Positions 46,198 through 55,113 of a DNA stretch of 64,000 bases are shown here, in pieces. Positions within the stretch are counted from its first letter, which is position 1. Each line of letters starts with the position of its first letter. The notes beneath the pieces are model-generated. The model saw only the letters and a list, made by a program, of their open reading frames with translations, had not been told where the DNA came from and did no database searches. The position numbers and the translations under genes were made by a program. This DNA comes from Granulicella sibirica (lineage in GTDB: Bacteria > Acidobacteriota > Terriglobia > Terriglobales > Acidobacteriaceae), in the NCBI RefSeq assembly GCF_004115155.1, contig NZ_RDSM01000002.1, forward strand, positions 310,001 to 374,000, in the 5' to 3' direction.

Positions 46198-46982
46198 TGC
46201 GCGTGAGAACGTTGGTGATTGGGTGCTTTAGTGTGTTGACGAGTTCTCTGCTGCTGGCCCGGGTTCATCCGTTTGGGGATGCGGGCCTGTATCAGAGACG
46301 AGTGGGCGTGAAGAGTGTGGCGGAGCAGGCGGGCATTCCGCCGGGGGTGCGGGAGACGCTGGCGGCGAAGTGCGCGGATTGCCACTCGATGCAGGCGAGG
46401 ACTCCGGTGTATGGGAGGTTCGCGCCGGTGTCGTGGCTGATGGAGAGGGACATTGTCGAGGCGCGGGAGAAGCTGAACTTATCAAGGTGGGATGATTATT
46501 CTCCGGAGGAGCGGGAGACGTTCCGGGCGCAGATTCTGCAGCAGACTACGAAGGGAAAGATGCCGCTCGCGCAGTATCGGCTCATCCACTGGGGCAGCAG
46601 GATTACGGATACGGAACAGGAGGGCTTGCTTGCGTGGGCGAAGGCGGATCAGGGGGCCGGTCAGCAGACGGCTCCTTCGGAGGGAGATCCGGAGCGGGGG
46701 AGGGCTGTCTTTCAAAGCCGCTGCATTGGCTGCCACTCACTTGAGAGGAGCCGGGAAGGGCCGGCGTTGGGTGGGGTCTTCGGACGGAAGGCTGGATCGG
46801 TTCCGGGGTTCGAGTACTCGGCTCCTTTGAAGAGCTCGGGGATTGTTTGGGATGAGGTGAGTCTGGAGAAATGGCTTACGGACCCAGATGCGCTGGTGCC
46901 GGGGAACAATATGGACTTTCATGTGCCGCGGGCGCAGGAGCGGGCGGATCTGGTGAGGTTCTTTCGGGAGGGTTCGAAGTAG
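46197..46982 (+). CDS. Exported di-haem cytochrome c-like protein
   Basis: 261 residues from GTG 46197. The signal segment TLVIGCFSVLTSSLLLA is followed by a haem-binding domain with CADCHS near residue 60 and KLNLSRWDDY, matching the 'haem-binding domain' family. A class I cytochrome c domain follows with CIGCHSLE and a distal Met region (NNMDFHVP). Two CxxCH motifs therefore suggest two haems. It is translationally linked to the phosphoesterase. An electron-transfer role is expected; partners are not visible. Confidence 0.85.
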   Translation: MRVRTLVIGCFSVLTSSLLLARVHPFGDAGLYQRRVGVKSVAEQAGIPPGVRETLAAKCADCHSMQARTPVYGRFAPVSWLMERDIVEAREKLNLSRWDDYSPEERETFRAQILQQTTKGKMPLAQYRLIHWGSRITDTEQEGLLAWAKADQGAGQQTAPSEGDPERGRAVFQSRCIGCHSLERSREGPALGGVFGRKAGSVPGFEYSAPLKSSGIVWDEVSLEKWLTDPDALVPGNNMDFHVPRAQERADLVRFFREGSK

Positions 46983-46985
46983 AGG

Positions 46986-47218
46986 CTGGTTTGTTCAAGA
47001 CGGAAAAGCTAGCTAAGACGAATGTGGTGCGGGCGATTGAGTCGGTGGCGGAAAAGCTGGGGAATACGCCTTCGGTTTGCCGGAAGTGCCATGTGCATCC
47101 GGGGTGCTGGAGTGCTATTTGAGCGGGGGGATGCGGGAGACGGTGAGGGAGGTTGCTGGGGATTTGAAGGTGGAGGAGAGGGTGATGTTGGGGTTGTTGC
47201 GGGAGAGGCTGGGGTGAT
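46986..47218 (+). pseudogene. Truncated, frameshifted second copy of topoisomerase IB (C-terminus only)
   Basis: The sequence TNVVRAIESVAEKLGNTPSV and CRKCHVHP closely repeats the C-terminal part of the topoisomerase at 42682-43737, with very similar bases over about 130 positions. Near 47100 one or more bases are missing (ATCCGGGGTGC versus ATCCGGCGGTGC), which shifts the frame before the active-site Tyr region ECYLSG. It ends LLRERLG, TGA at 47216-47218. Sequence after ECYLSG differs from the intact gene, so it is a remnant of a paralogue rather than a recent exact copy. Confidence 0.8.
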
Positions 47219-47304
47219 GATGCCGGTGGTTTGGCTGGCCCCGGCACAGTTTTTTCAATCTCTTTGTGCTTGCCAGCGGTTAGGGTGCCTGTTACAAAGC
47301 TGCA

Positions 47305-48827
47305 ATGCAAGAGGTATCGTTCCGACCGATTGTTTACGTCCGCGGCTATGCGATGACGCAGTCCGAGGTTGATGCGACCGTAGACGACCCGTTTTACGGG
47401 TTCAATGTGGGTTCGACCCACTTTCGCGTCAACCAGAATGGCGGGTCGAGCTTCTTTGCATTTGAAAGCCCCCTGCTTCGCTTAGCAACGGATTACGGCT
47501 ACAGTGATGCTTTTTCCGGGACTCGGCAGACGGCAGCCCAGATAGACCGGCCGGCAAGGACAGTGTGGATCTTTCGCTATTACGACGACACGTCGCGGAC
47601 TTTCGACGACCGCCCGGGAGGGTACCGGCTGACGATTGAAGAGGCCGCGATGCGTCTTCTCACGTTTATCGAGCAGATACGAAAGGAGACGGGTTCGGAG
47701 AAGGTGTACCTTGTGGCTCACTCGATGGGTGGCTTGGTTTGCCGCTGCCTGATGGAGAAGATCCTGAGGGAAAAAGGGAGAGAAGGCGCCGAAGCGATGA
47801 TCGATAAATTCGTGACGTTCGGGACGCCACATGGTGGGATTGAGTTCGCCGTGGGGAATGGAATTCTGGAGCGGACGAGGGATTGGCTTGGGATTAAGGA
47901 TCAGGACAACTTCGGTAGACAGAGGCTGTACGAGTTCCTGACGCCGAAGAGCGGTTCCCGATCAGTGAAGACGGCAAAGAAGGTTGTCTTTGAGTTCGAC
48001 CCGCGGACGATGAGGGAGGGGGCATTTTCAGTGGATCGAGTGCTTTGTATCGTAGGTACGAACGCACGGGACTACGAAGTGGCGTACGGGTTGTCGCGGT
48101 GGTCGGTGGGACCGCAGAGCGACGGCCTGGTGCAGATCGAAAATGCATGGGTGCATGGAGCGCACCGGGCGTACGTGCATCGGTCGCACAGCGGACGCTA
48201 CGGTATGGTGAACTCCGAGGAGGGATATCAGAATTTGCGGCGGTTCCTGTTCGGGGAGGTGAAGGTGCAGACTACGCTGATGGATTTCGATCTCGCCTTC
48301 GACGCTGTGACGTACGAGGGACGAGAGAAGGCGTATCACTTTGAGGTCGCTATCGCGTTCAGAGCCTTCCAATGCTTCTGCACCAGAGGAAGATGTCGCA
48401 CTTCAGTCCGGTGACGCTGGACAAAGCCAGATATAAGGCGGTGCGCAAAGAGGGGCTCTCCCTCTTCAGTAATTTCCTGCTTGACGGAAGGACTCCCGGA
48501 GCGCGGGAGACGTTCAGTATCTACCTTGCGGTTCACGAGCAGGAGTATAAAGATGGTCATCCCATCATGGCGGGGCACCTGGAGCAGCTTCCCCTTTGGT
48601 CAGACTACCTGATTGTGGAGATCGAATTACAGGCTCAGGATGCGGAGCTGAGCTACACGGCGAGGTACGCGTGGGCTTCGGAGAGCAGGGCACCGAATCG
48701 TGTGCTTGAGCTCACGCTTTCGAAGGATCGGACACGAGCGGATGGGAGTATCCTGCTTCCGCCGCGCGCCTCGGGGGTACTTGGTCCGACCGCCCGGCTT
48801 CATTTAGCGACGTTCGACTGGGGATAG
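47305..48827 (+). pseudogene. PGAP1-like alpha/beta-hydrolase (lipase) with an apparent frameshift
   Basis: The first frame (47305-48414) contains a hydrolase core with a GxSxG-like elbow VYLVAHSMGGLVCRCL, TFGTPHGG and a possible late His near VHRSHSG. A strand domain ending YHFEVAIAFRAF is then cut. The -1 frame (open to 48827) continues PMLLHQRKMSHFSPVTLDK and a ~140-residue beta domain, as expected of longer family members. One extra C in TTCC near 48370 would give about 507 continuous residues. The alternative is two overlapping genes, with ATG 48393 after GAGGAAG as the second start. The original role is unknown. Confidence 0.6.
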
Positions 48828-48834
48828 GTGGAGC

Positions 48835-49524
48835 GTGGCAAAGAAGACGATGGAGAGAAGATTACCGATGGATGGGTTTGAGGTTCGAGGTGGACGGGTG
48901 CAGGTGGTCTATGCGTCGGGCGAGCCAGAGTTGAAGGCGCTCAAGGAGGAGATCGGGCGGTGGGAAGGGTCGATCGGGAATGATCCGAGCCCGCCGCAGC
49001 AGGATTCTCTGGAACTGGCTCGCTATGCCGTTCGGCGTTGGGGTGAGGCTTACAAGCAGAAGCCGCAGAAGGGAACCGCGCACACGATGGAGCGGCTAAA
49101 ACAGATGATCGTCAATAATCCGCGGTCGGATGTGAGAATGCTTGCTCTGGCGCAGGTTGGATGGCTGCAGGGAGAGAAGACCGTCGGGGTCTGCATGTTC
49201 CGCCGGACCTGGTGCAATAACATCGCCCTGGAGGTGGTGGCGGCGCACCCGGGGCTGGATGAAAAGAAGGAGAGTCCGATCTCGGGGCTTGGGACAGGCT
49301 TCCTGCACCATGTGTCGTCGGTCGCGGAGACAATCAGTGCGAGTGCCATCTGGGGCGAATGCACGCAGAACTCGGCAGAGTTTTACAAGGTGTTCGTGGA
49401 CCAGCCGGAGCATCTCAAGGATCTGATTATCCTGCCGAAGGAGCAGTATCAAGAGATCCGGCTATCGATCGAAACGATATGGAAAGGGCGAGACACGGCC
49501 CCGAACGACGGACGGGATATATAA
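48835..49524 (+). CDS. Unknown protein with a GNAT-like acetyltransferase pattern
   Basis: 229 residues from GTG 48835, with GGTGGAG just before it. After ~75 residues of charged sequence, the part MLALAQVGWLQGEKTVGVCM, NIALEVVAAHP and GLGTGFLHHVSSVAETI resembles the central strands and the acetyl-CoA loop of GNAT enzymes. ECTQNSAEFYKVFV fits the late helix (N..A..FY) of that fold. The match is by pattern only and no family is recognised. It begins seven bases after the lipase-like frame and is followed after 20 bases by a small basic protein. Confidence 0.5.
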   Translation: MAKKTMERRLPMDGFEVRGGRVQVVYASGEPELKALKEEIGRWEGSIGNDPSPPQQDSLELARYAVRRWGEAYKQKPQKGTAHTMERLKQMIVNNPRSDVRMLALAQVGWLQGEKTVGVCMFRRTWCNNIALEVVAAHPGLDEKKESPISGLGTGFLHHVSSVAETISASAIWGECTQNSAEFYKVFVDQPEHLKDLIILPKEQYQEIRLSIETIWKGRDTAPNDGRDI

Positions 49525-49544
49525 TTTTGCGGACGGAGGTGTTT

Positions 49545-49763
49545 GTGGCTCAAATCGAAGGGTGGACATTCGACAGGTTAATGAACTTTGAGGACAGCAA
49601 CACCATTTCGGTGGGCCGTGATCCGGATGTGTGGCGCTCCCATGGAGTAGCGCCGATCCCGAAGACGGGAAAGAAGGACAAGGCGGCCACGGTGAAGAGC
49701 CGGGGCAAGGGGAAGCCTGCGAAGTCCATTCCGTTGGCAAAAGCTCGTAAATTCAATGTCTGA
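49545..49763 (+). CDS. Small Lys-rich protein of unknown function
   Basis: 72 residues from GTG 49545, preceded by GGAGG with a five-base spacer; GTG 49539 is an alternative. The N-terminal half (IEGWTFDRLMNFED) is mixed and the C-terminal half is strongly basic (KTGKKDKAATVKSRGKGKP). It lies 20 bases after the GNAT-like gene and is probably co-transcribed. The basic tail might bind nucleic acid, but no family is recognised. Confidence 0.5.
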   Translation: MAQIEGWTFDRLMNFEDSNTISVGRDPDVWRSHGVAPIPKTGKKDKAATVKSRGKGKPAKSIPLAKARKFNV

Positions 49764-49779
49764 TACACGATAGTGTCTG

Positions 49780-50382
49780 TTAGAAGTCGCGGCGGCCTTC
49801 TAGGGCGCGGGTCATCGTGACTTCGTCGGCGTACTCGATGTCGGAGCCGGCGGGGACACCGGTGGCTATTCTTGTGATCTTGAGGGTGGGTTTGGCGCGG
49901 CGTAACTCGTGAGCCAGATAGGCTGACGTGGCTTCGCCTTCGGTGGTGGGGCTTAGGGCCAGGATGGTCTCGTCGATGTTGGGGAGGCGGGTTAAGAGGT
50001 TGGCTATGCGGAGCTGCTCGGGGCCTACTCCGCCTATCGGGGACAGTGTGCCGTGGAGGACGTGGTAGACGCCGTTGTAGCTGCGGGTCTTCTCGATGGT
50101 GGCGATGTTGGTGGGCTCTTCGATGACGCAGATCTGGGCCTGGTTGCGGGTGGGGCTGGTGCAGAAGGTGCAGGGATCGACGTCGGTGATGTTGTTGCAG
50201 GTGGAGCAGAGGCGGAGGTGAGCCTTGAGTTCGCGGATGGCGCGGGCGAGGGCGTCGGCGTCTTCGTTGGAGGAACGGAGGACGTGGAAGGCGAGGCGCT
50301 GGGCGGTTCGGGTGCCGATGCCGGGGAGCTTGCGGAGTTCGTCGATGAGGCGGGTCATCGGCTCGGCGAAGCGGGTGGCCAT
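49780..50382 (-). CDS. recR: Recombination protein RecR
   Basis: 200 residues, the normal length. RecR works with RecF/RecO to load RecA at gaps. It has the N-terminal helix-hairpin-helix (LPGIGTRTAQRLAFHVL), a four-Cys zinc finger (CSTCNNITDVDPCTFC) and a Toprim domain (ICVIEEPTNIATIEKT ... ATGVPAGSDIEYADE). It lies one base from the ybaB gene, the third member of the conserved dnaX-ybaB-recR order. Confidence 0.96.
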   Translation of the reverse strand: MATRFAEPMTRLIDELRKLPGIGTRTAQRLAFHVLRSSNEDADALARAIRELKAHLRLCSTCNNITDVDPCTFCTSPTRNQAQICVIEEPTNIATIEKTRSYNGVYHVLHGTLSPIGGVGPEQLRIANLLTRLPNIDETILALSPTTEGEATSAYLAHELRRAKPTLKITRIATGVPAGSDIEYADEVTMTRALEGRRDF

Positions 50383-50383
50383 T

Positions 50384-50707
50384 TTAGGTGAGTCCTGGGA
50401 GGCCGAGGCCGCCGAGCATTCCGGCGGTGGAGGACTTCATGGCATCGTCGGCCTTGCGTCCGGCTTCGTTGACGGCGGCGGTGATGAGGTCTTCGAGGAG
50501 TTCGAGATCGGCGGCGCTGCTGCCCATGGCGGTGGGGGCGATCTTGAGGCGCAGGACTTCCTTGCGTCCGTTCATGCGGACGGTGACGAGGCCTCCGCCG
50601 GAGGTGCCTTCGACGACGGTTTCGGAGAGCTTTTGCTCCATCTCGCTCTGCATGGCCTGGGCCTGGGAGAGCATGTCTTTCATCTTGCTGAGGTCTGAGA
50701 AGTCCAT
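50384..50707 (-). CDS. YbaB/EbfC family nucleoid-associated protein
   Basis: 107 residues from ATG 50707 (MDFSDLSKMKDMLSQAQAMQ). It has the helical N-terminus with repeated Met/Gln, then VVEGTSGGGLVTVRMNGRKE and a C-terminal helix ending GLGLPGLT, as in YbaB/EbfC dimers that bind DNA. The gene lies between dnaX and recR, its usual place in many bacteria. A long overlapping frame upstream in the same strand is antisense or off-frame to dnaX and not real. Confidence 0.93.
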   Translation of the reverse strand: MDFSDLSKMKDMLSQAQAMQSEMEQKLSETVVEGTSGGGLVTVRMNGRKEVLRLKIAPTAMGSSAADLELLEDLITAAVNEAGRKADDAMKSSTAGMLGGLGLPGLT

Positions 50708-50733
50708 GGTTTCCTTGGATGCTTTATCAGGTC

Positions 50734-52830
50734 TTAGTCGTCGGATCTTAGATCGATGACGTTGCGGATTTCGGCGTGGAAGAGGCTCTGGGCACGCTGG
50801 ACGACGGGGTGCTCCATGGCTTTGGCCTGGGCGGAGCCGCTGCGGGGGGCGCGGGCTTTCTTTTCGGCGATGGGCTTGTCGCCGATGGGGAGGAGCGAGA
50901 GCTTGAGTTCGCCGGAGCCGGCGGTGCGGATGGCGAGGCGTAGGACCTTTTCGGCTTCGGGGTTGATGACGACGCGGAGCATGGTTTTGGAGAGCTCGGT
51001 CTGGATCTTGAGTTCGCCCTCGGATATCTCCCAGGTGGCGTCGGTGAGGGCGTCGGCGGCGGAGGTCTGGCTGCCGGCTGCGGTGAGGGCATCGACGGCG
51101 GCGTTCTGGAGGCGGGTGGCGGGGTCGTTCTCTTCGGGGGTGGGCTTCGATGGGGCTTCGGCGGCGGCGCTTATGGTTATCGGCTCGGGCGCGGGCTCGG
51201 CGATCTCGGCTGCTATGGGAGCGGCTACCGGTGCGGGTGCTATCGGGGCGGCTACCGGCGCCGGGGCTTCGGGGATTGCTATGACGGGTGTAGCGGGAAC
51301 AAGGGGCTCGGGTACTTCGGCGACGGAGGGGGTCGGGGTTGGAGCGGGGACCGGAATGGGGGCGGCTACGGGGATGGGGGGGGGGACGGGAGCGGCGGTT
51401 GGGACGGGGGTCGGCTTCGGTGGGGTGGGTTGGTGCCCGGACTCGATGCCTTCGAAGCGCTTGCGGTTGGTGTCGGCTCCGAAGGGGGAGAAGGCTGGTT
51501 TGGCTGGTTCGAAGGTGTTGGTGGGGGATGGGTTCGCGGGGGGCGGTGCAGGGCGTGATGGGGTGGGGGTTGGGCGGGGCGTGGCGGGGCGTGGGGTGGA
51601 GCTGGCCTGGCCGCTGGAGAGCTGGCTGAGGACCTGCTCGACTGGGAGGAGGCGGCGGAGGTGGACCAGCTTCAGGAGGCCTAGTTCGAAGTGGAAGCGC
51701 TGCTCCTGGCGATAGCCTAGCTCGTCGAAGGTGCGGAGCATGGTCTGGAGGAAGCGGGTGAGCTCTTCCTCGGTGAAGAGGGCGGCGGAGCGGGCGGTGC
51801 GGCGCTGCTCGTCGGGGGAGATTTGGAGGAGCTCGGCGGCGCCTTCGGTGGATTCGGGGGTGATGCCGGAGATCTTGGCGATGACGCAGTTGCGGAGGTA
51901 GCGGACGGCCTGACGGGCGAGCTGGGCGGGGGAGTTGCCGGCGTCGAGGAGCTGGTTGGCTACCGTCATGACCTCCGCTGACCTGTTTTGATCTACTGCT
52001 TCCAAGATGCGTTCGAAGACGGCGTTGGGGACGGTGCCCATGAGCTCGCGGATCTGCTGGGCGTCGAGGCGGGCTCTTCCGTCGGTGACAGGGGCGGAGG
52101 CGATGGCCTGGTCCATGATGCTGAGTGCGTCGCGCATGCTGCCGTCGCCGGCTTCGGCGAGGAGGGAGAGGGCGGCTTCGTCGGCGTCGACCTGCTCGTG
52201 GGCGGCGATGGCGCGGAGTTCCCCGAGGATGTCGACGAGCTTGACGGCGTGAAAGCTGAAGTGCTGACAGCGGGAGCGGACGGTCTGGGGGATGTCCTCG
52301 GGCTGGGTGGTGGCCATCATGAAGATGACGTGATCTGGTGGCTCCTCGAGGGTCTTGAGGAGGGCGTTGAAGGCGGCGTCGGTGATCTGATGGGCCTCGT
52401 CGAGGATGTAGATCTTGTAGCGGTCGCGGGATGGCGCGTAGCGGGCGGCGTCGCGGAGTTCGCGGATCTCGTCGATGCCGCGATTGGTGGCGGCGTCGAT
52501 CTCGATGACGTCGACGGCGTTTCCGGCGCGGATCTCGGTGCAGGACTCGCAGACTTCGCATGGCTCGGCGTTGGGGCGGAGCTCGCTGCCGATGGGGTTG
52601 CGGCAGTTGAGAGCGGCGGCGAGGATGCGGGCGATTGTGGTTTTGCCGATGCCGCGGTGGCCGGAGAAGATGTAGCCGTGGGCGATGCGCTGCTGGGTAA
52701 GCGCGTTCATCAGCGTGACGGTGACGTGGTCCTGTCCGGCGACGTCGGCGAAGCGCTTGGGGCGGTACTTGCGGGCTAGAACCTGGTAGGCCATGGGTTG
52801 TTCGGGGAGGCTTTGGCCTTCCTCGTTCAT
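50734..52830 (-). CDS. dnaX: DNA polymerase III subunit gamma/tau
   Basis: 698 residues. The clamp-loader ATPase has Walker A FSGHRGIGKTTIARIL, four zinc cysteines between residues ~70 and 90 (CRNPIG ... CEVCESC), a DExx-type ILDEAHQITDAA, and a sensor region TTQPEDIPQTVRSRCQ. A Pro/Ala-rich linker (residues ~410-560) leads to a tau-like C-terminal domain. No slippery A-run for a programmed gamma product was noticed. It is first in the dnaX-ybaB-recR unit. Confidence 0.95.
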   Translation of the reverse strand: MNEEGQSLPEQPMAYQVLARKYRPKRFADVAGQDHVTVTLMNALTQQRIAHGYIFSGHRGIGKTTIARILAAALNCRNPIGSELRPNAEPCEVCESCTEIRAGNAVDVIEIDAATNRGIDEIRELRDAARYAPSRDRYKIYILDEAHQITDAAFNALLKTLEEPPDHVIFMMATTQPEDIPQTVRSRCQHFSFHAVKLVDILGELRAIAAHEQVDADEAALSLLAEAGDGSMRDALSIMDQAIASAPVTDGRARLDAQQIRELMGTVPNAVFERILEAVDQNRSAEVMTVANQLLDAGNSPAQLARQAVRYLRNCVIAKISGITPESTEGAAELLQISPDEQRRTARSAALFTEEELTRFLQTMLRTFDELGYRQEQRFHFELGLLKLVHLRRLLPVEQVLSQLSSGQASSTPRPATPRPTPTPSRPAPPPANPSPTNTFEPAKPAFSPFGADTNRKRFEGIESGHQPTPPKPTPVPTAAPVPPPIPVAAPIPVPAPTPTPSVAEVPEPLVPATPVIAIPEAPAPVAAPIAPAPVAAPIAAEIAEPAPEPITISAAAEAPSKPTPEENDPATRLQNAAVDALTAAGSQTSAADALTDATWEISEGELKIQTELSKTMLRVVINPEAEKVLRLAIRTAGSGELKLSLLPIGDKPIAEKKARAPRSGSAQAKAMEHPVVQRAQSLFHAEIRNVIDLRSDD

Positions 52831-52967
52831 TGTATCTGGCGGGGTGCTGTGGAGTTTTGTGGCCGCAGGGGGGCAGAAATCCTGTCACGAAGGTTGTCGA
52901 CGGGTGGCCAGGTGCGGCCTATATGGGTGGCCGGGCTCTGCTTGTGGTTCCGTGATGCCGGGTTGAA

Positions 52968-53090
52968 TTACTGACGGGCTCCGCCGGCGAGGATGAGGGT
53001 CTGGCCGGTGGCCCAGCCGGAGTCGCTCGACGCGAAGAAGACGGCGGTGGTGGCGATGTCGGAGGGCTGGCGATCCGGCCGAGGGGTGTG
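52968..53090 (-). pseudogene. Remnant of a short-chain dehydrogenase (C-terminus)
   Basis: Reading toward a TAA at 52970-52968, the minus strand codes QPSDIATTAVFFASSDSGWA then TGQTLILAGGARQ, the typical end of an SDR enzyme. Just upstream, in another frame, is PLGRI, the expected LGRxGxP element, so a base has been lost between them. No N-terminal Rossmann part is present. It is a decayed fragment. Confidence 0.65.
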
Positions 53091-53369
53091 GTGGCCCTCC
53101 GGCAACGAAGGCGAAGCGTTTGAGCGATGCTCGCGGGCTAGCTAGAACGGTATGCCACGAGCTGGATCGGGGAGGCGCTGGGCGTCGAGGTCATGCTATC
53201 TACGGCGACCTTCTGGGGGCGACCGGCACCAAGAATCCGACAGGCACGTTTAGCCGACTGCTCTTGTCGGCGAAGATGCCAAGTGGGGAGGGCTGGGTGA
53301 GATGAAGAGAAGACTGAGGCTTGTGTAAGTTGCCTCCGATTTCAGCGGAGCTTTTCTTGGCTCAAAGAG
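53091..53369. other. Intergenic stretch, no intact gene
   Basis: With 52831-52967 this is the space between dnaX and the membrane protein gene, apart from the SDR remnant. A plus-strand frame near 53150 reads RYATSWIGEALGVEVMLSTA, which looks like eroded coding sequence, but I cannot identify it and it has no start or end. Confidence 0.3.
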
Positions 53370-54815
53370 TCAGTCCTCCTCTTTGGCCTTTATAAGGCTC
53401 GCTCGGATTTTATCTGCGAGGAGGCCAGCGACCTCCGCGTCGCTGCGTGCCTTAGTTTTGTCTTCGCCGTCGGACGACTTCTCTTTCTCTCTCGCAATAT
53501 CCCACGCTCTTAGCGCCTCGTCATATGCGTCTTGCAAGGCGTGCAGGCCCTTCCCATCATGCTGACTGCTGATGGCCTTTACGCCGGCCCCAAGTGCCGA
53601 AGAGGTCACGCTGCTGCCAAAATAGAAGCTGACTACGCTGATGAAAACACCTGAAAGAGTAGTAAAGATCTGCTTGGCAAAGTCGATGGCTTCCTTGCGC
53701 CGGTCGGAGGACTCCTTTTCGCGTGACGACAGAGTTATCTGAGCGATCTCTTGTTTTAATCCAGGTGATTCCGTGTCTCCCTGAGACGAGGATCGCACCT
53801 GATCCGCGACGACGAAGGTACAGATCGTCTTTGATAGCGACCTTGAAGATGTCTTTGTTTGGTCCTTTATGACTCCTCCGCTGCTTGAGGCAGAGATCGT
53901 CGTTTGGTACCTTGGGACGCTGGCTGGGAAAGACGGAGCGGGGGACGTTCCCGTTGGGTTCACCCAGTTGTCCTCTTCTTTGGGCGCTAAGTTTAAATGG
54001 GGGTTGTCCGCTACGTCCTGAGATTGGGTTTTGCTCAGTGCAGCTGCCCATGTAGCGGTTGTGCCCAAAGCCGGTTGTGCTGGTGTTGTGCCGGTAACGA
54101 CAGCGGCATTCGGCTGAGCGCCCTGTGCTGAAGCGGTAAAGGAGAGGGTTGCGGGGTACGTGGTCTCAGCGCTAACCTTGACTACTGGCATCGAATCGCT
54201 CAGAGACTTCGATGCGGTTACATCTGTCGGGGCGCCAGCCTCTGTATTGCAGACAAGCTTGTAGCCCGTGCCGCTCGGAACGTGATTGGCGATAGGGCTT
54301 CCGAAAGATGATCCATGCCTTGCGGCGAGATCTGCCGCCGCCGATTTGGCGGGCACTTGTGCCGCGGATGCGATTGTGCCGGAGGGCTGCGGCTCGGGCG
54401 GGGAGGAAGCAGACGCCAGCTTGCTCTGTGATCTACCCTGCTCCTCGGCTAAGGAAGAGTCTTTGCATCTTTCGCAAACGCCGTCTCGAACCTGAGTGAA
54501 AAGGAAGGCAGATAAACAGACAAAGCTAAGCACGAGGCTGAATGCAAGAAGAGCCCGTACTGAACCCTCGGGAAGACCAAGGGGCTGATGTTTATTCGCG
54601 GCACCCATGACCGTGTAAATGAGGGCCAATGTGCCCATCATGACTACCGTTAACGCCAGCCCCACAATGACAATTGCGCTAAGAGTCGTCGCATTCTGGT
54701 TCGAGTCGAGAAGGGGAAAGCCGAAGTGGTAGGCGAGAGCGCCGAATAACAGTAAGACGACTGCTGAAGCAAGCAGTAATAAAACGCCGGGTGTAGTGTT
54801 TTTCGGCTGGGACAC
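53370..54815 (-). CDS. Unknown membrane protein with long Ser/Ala/Pro-rich middle
   Basis: 481 residues. Three N-terminal membrane helices (VLLLLASAVVLLLFGALAYH; ATTLSAIVIVGLALTVVMMG; ALLAFSLVLSFVCLSAFLF) precede an extended low-complexity region, about residues 125-330, with SSSQ/AAQP-rich stretches. A fourth helix, FTTLSGVFISVVSFYFGSS, and a charged coiled-coil-like tail (REKEKSSDGEDKTKARSDAE) follow. There is one C-x2-C pair after the third helix (CERCKDS). I recognise no family. GC is lower than in most neighbours. Confidence 0.6.
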   Translation of the reverse strand: MSQPKNTTPGVLLLLASAVVLLLFGALAYHFGFPLLDSNQNATTLSAIVIVGLALTVVMMGTLALIYTVMGAANKHQPLGLPEGSVRALLAFSLVLSFVCLSAFLFTQVRDGVCERCKDSSLAEEQGRSQSKLASASSPPEPQPSGTIASAAQVPAKSAAADLAARHGSSFGSPIANHVPSGTGYKLVCNTEAGAPTDVTASKSLSDSMPVVKVSAETTYPATLSFTASAQGAQPNAAVVTGTTPAQPALGTTATWAAALSKTQSQDVADNPHLNLAPKEEDNWVNPTGTSPAPSFPASVPRYQTTISASSSGGVIKDQTKTSSRSLSKTICTFVVADQVRSSSQGDTESPGLKQEIAQITLSSREKESSDRRKEAIDFAKQIFTTLSGVFISVVSFYFGSSVTSSALGAGVKAISSQHDGKGLHALQDAYDEALRAWDIAREKEKSSDGEDKTKARSDAEVAGLLADKIRASLIKAKEED

Positions 54816-55113
54816 GTTTGGGCCCTCGCAAGAGAATCAGCAATAGGTCGAAGGGCCCAGACGTAGATATTGTTGCAACCACCCTGGATAGTCAAGGAAT
54901 ATATCCAGGGAGATAGACAGCCTGGCATGAGGATCGATTGAGATGCGCCAACTGCTCGGTCGTTGGTCGACTTGTGTCAGGGTTGATGTTTATTGGTGGC
55001 GCGGGCGCGGCGTTTGAGTCCAAGTCTTTCGTTCCGCGAGGCCGGGAGTGTTAGCCCACTGAGTGATCATCGACCGGATTTTGGCGGGGCAAGTATGGTT
55101 TCCGTTTGTGTGG
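54816..55113. other. Intergenic region, no gene seen
   Basis: A 298-base spacer between the unknown membrane protein and the DUF4386 gene. It should contain the promoter of the membrane protein. Only short frames without plausible starts are present. Confidence 0.4.

Noticed and set aside
50708..52888. Very long minus-strand frame (834 codons with the ybaB part) overlapping dnaX
   Set aside because: It is an Arg/Pro-rich off-frame reading of dnaX; only its 3' end from ATG 50707 (ybaB) is a real gene.
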